NCBI GenBank assembly: GCA_002405525.1 | Contig: DHLY01000134.1 | Span: 1 to 14,263 of the forward strand | Length of the DNA stretch: 14,263 nt | From: Proteobacteria bacterium UBA4656 | GTDB lineage: Bacteria > Pseudomonadota > Gammaproteobacteria > Xanthomonadales > Ahniellaceae | Reading direction: 5' to 3' | Shown: piece after piece, positions 13,450 through 14,263 of the stretch | How the letters are laid out: every line of letters begins with the position of its first letter | Position numbering within the stretch: the first letter of the stretch is position 1 | Made by a program: the position numbers and the translations under genes | The notes under the pieces: generated by a model | What the model was told of the DNA's origin: nothing | Databases searched by the model: none | What the model saw: the letters and a program-made list of their open reading frames with translations, nothing else

Positions 13450-14211
13450 CTACTCGTCCTGCGCCGCGCCGCCCAGAAGGAACACCTCCCGAGCGATCGG
13501 CGCATCCACCACCGCATCCGTCCACGTGATGTCATTGGCCAGCGCGCCCCGGTAGTAGAGCCGCACCCGGCCGGGCTGCATGAAGCCCGAGGGCTCGACG
13601 CGGTAGAAGTCCGAATAGATGCGCTCGTGCCAGCCGCGCGGGGTGTCGAAGCCGACCTTGCGGATGGCGAACGACTGGCGGTCGATCCAGAACGTGGTCT
13701 CGCCCCCGGACGGGTCCGCGACACGCACCACGTGGCTCGGGTGACCATCGACCTGGTCGTCGGGCAGGCGCGCGAGCCGGAAACCCTCGTCGAGCGCGAA
13801 GCGGATGATGCCGAAGCCGTAGTTCTCGCTGGCCTCGCGCGAGGCCAGCGCCTGCGGCACCTTGCCGTTGGCGTCCCAGGTGTCGGTGCCGTCGAAGCTC
13901 TGCCGGATCACGACCCGCTCGCCGGCGCGCGCCTCCAGGCGGAACTTGCCGTTGGCGCCGTGCGCGGCGTCGTTCCAGGCCGGGAACACGCGCCACATCT
14001 CGTAGTGGTCCAGCCGCATCGCGTTCGCCGCTAGCCCGTCGCGGTAGATCGTCGCCTGGCCGGTGAGGTGCAGGGTCCTCGGGCGCTTCCAGACCGCGCC
14101 GCCGGCGGCCTCGTGCGCGCGCTGAACGATGGCTTCCGCGGTGAGCGCGTCGGCGTGGACGGGCTGCGTGGCGGCGAGGGCCAGGACGATGGCGAACAGG
14201 CGGCGGATCAT
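13450..14211 (-). CDS. periplasmic LolA-like fold protein, hypothetical
   Basis: 253-residue exported protein. The signal peptide MIRRLFAIVLALAATQPVHA ends at residue 20, with no lipobox Cys. The mature part begins with a helix (ALTAEAIVQRAHEAAGG), followed by a long run of antiparallel strands: HLTGQATIYRDG, ERVVIRQSFDGTDTWDANG, THVV-like strands and TTFWIDRQSFAIRKVGFDT. This is the pattern of the LolA/LolB-like lipoprotein-carrier fold, in which a curved sheet holds a lipid. FWIDRQSFAIRKV matches the usual D-x-x-[ST]-x-x-[IL]-x-[KR] strand of such proteins. GGAG seven bases before the ATG supports the start. It is convergent with the secreted-protein block and not obviously linked to it. 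Lipid or hydrophobic-ligand handling is plausible but unproven. Confidence 0.8.
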   Translation of the reverse strand: MIRRLFAIVLALAATQPVHADALTAEAIVQRAHEAAGGAVWKRPRTLHLTGQATIYRDGLAANAMRLDHYEMWRVFPAWNDAAHGANGKFRLEARAGERVVIRQSFDGTDTWDANGKVPQALASREASENYGFGIIRFALDEGFRLARLPDDQVDGHPSHVVRVADPSGGETTFWIDRQSFAIRKVGFDTPRGWHERIYSDFYRVEPSGFMQPGRVRLYYRGALANDITWTDAVVDAPIAREVFLLGGAAQDE

Positions 14212-14263
14212 GGGTCGTCTCCGGGCGGATCCGTTCGGCTGCAGATGCTATGCGGGCCGTCCG

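Overview
The window is GC-rich, densely packed DNA from what looks like an aerobic proteobacterium. Codon use, the MHS-type transporter, the HutC-type GntR regulator and the large secreted repeat protein fit Lysobacterales (Xanthomonadales) or Burkholderiales; the sequence alone does not settle which. I see no rRNA, tRNA, IS element, phage gene or CRISPR array.

Left part (1-7966): a two-armed catabolic cluster diverging from a short regulatory gap (3025-3110). The minus-strand arm runs crotonase, DUF1330, secreted DUF1330, nitrilase-fold protein, aldehyde dehydrogenase (cut by the window edge). The first junction has a 6-nt gap; the others overlap by exactly 4 nt (TTGA, GTGA, ATGA). The plus-strand arm runs GntR regulator, aconitase/LeuC-type large subunit, LeuD-type small subunit, two-domain VOC protein, also tightly coupled. 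A convergent MHS-family metabolite:proton symporter (6668-7966) probably imports the substrate. A perfect inverted repeat, TGCTATA-N4-TATAGCA, sits on the presumed promoter between the arms and is the best operator candidate. I infer import of an organic acid, dehydration/isomerisation by the Fe-S hydro-lyase, CoA-level chemistry by the crotonase and aldehyde oxidation. The substrate is unknown. No leuA or leuB lies nearby, so leucine synthesis is unlikely. Two proteins lack the standard catalytic residues of their families: the nitrilase homologue has Arg and Ser where Lys and Cys are expected, and the crotonase lacks both hydratase glutamates.

Middle and right part (8212-13036): an exported-protein block on the plus strand. 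A promoter with an overlapping CRP-like site and a run of ten G directly before the start codon precede a small secreted beta-rich protein. A secreted lipase-like alpha/beta hydrolase (Ser271/Asp462/His494) follows. Next, behind tandem hairpins, comes an 889-residue secreted mosaic: N-terminal beta domains, a duplicated DLNAN-type calcium module, a dockerin-like pair of calcium loops, and a C-terminal tandem repeat that reads as a seven-bladed propeller closed by its own N-terminal strand.

Right edge: a 413-nt non-coding stretch with hairpins (13037-13449), then a minus-strand gene for a periplasmic LolA-like protein (13450-14211).
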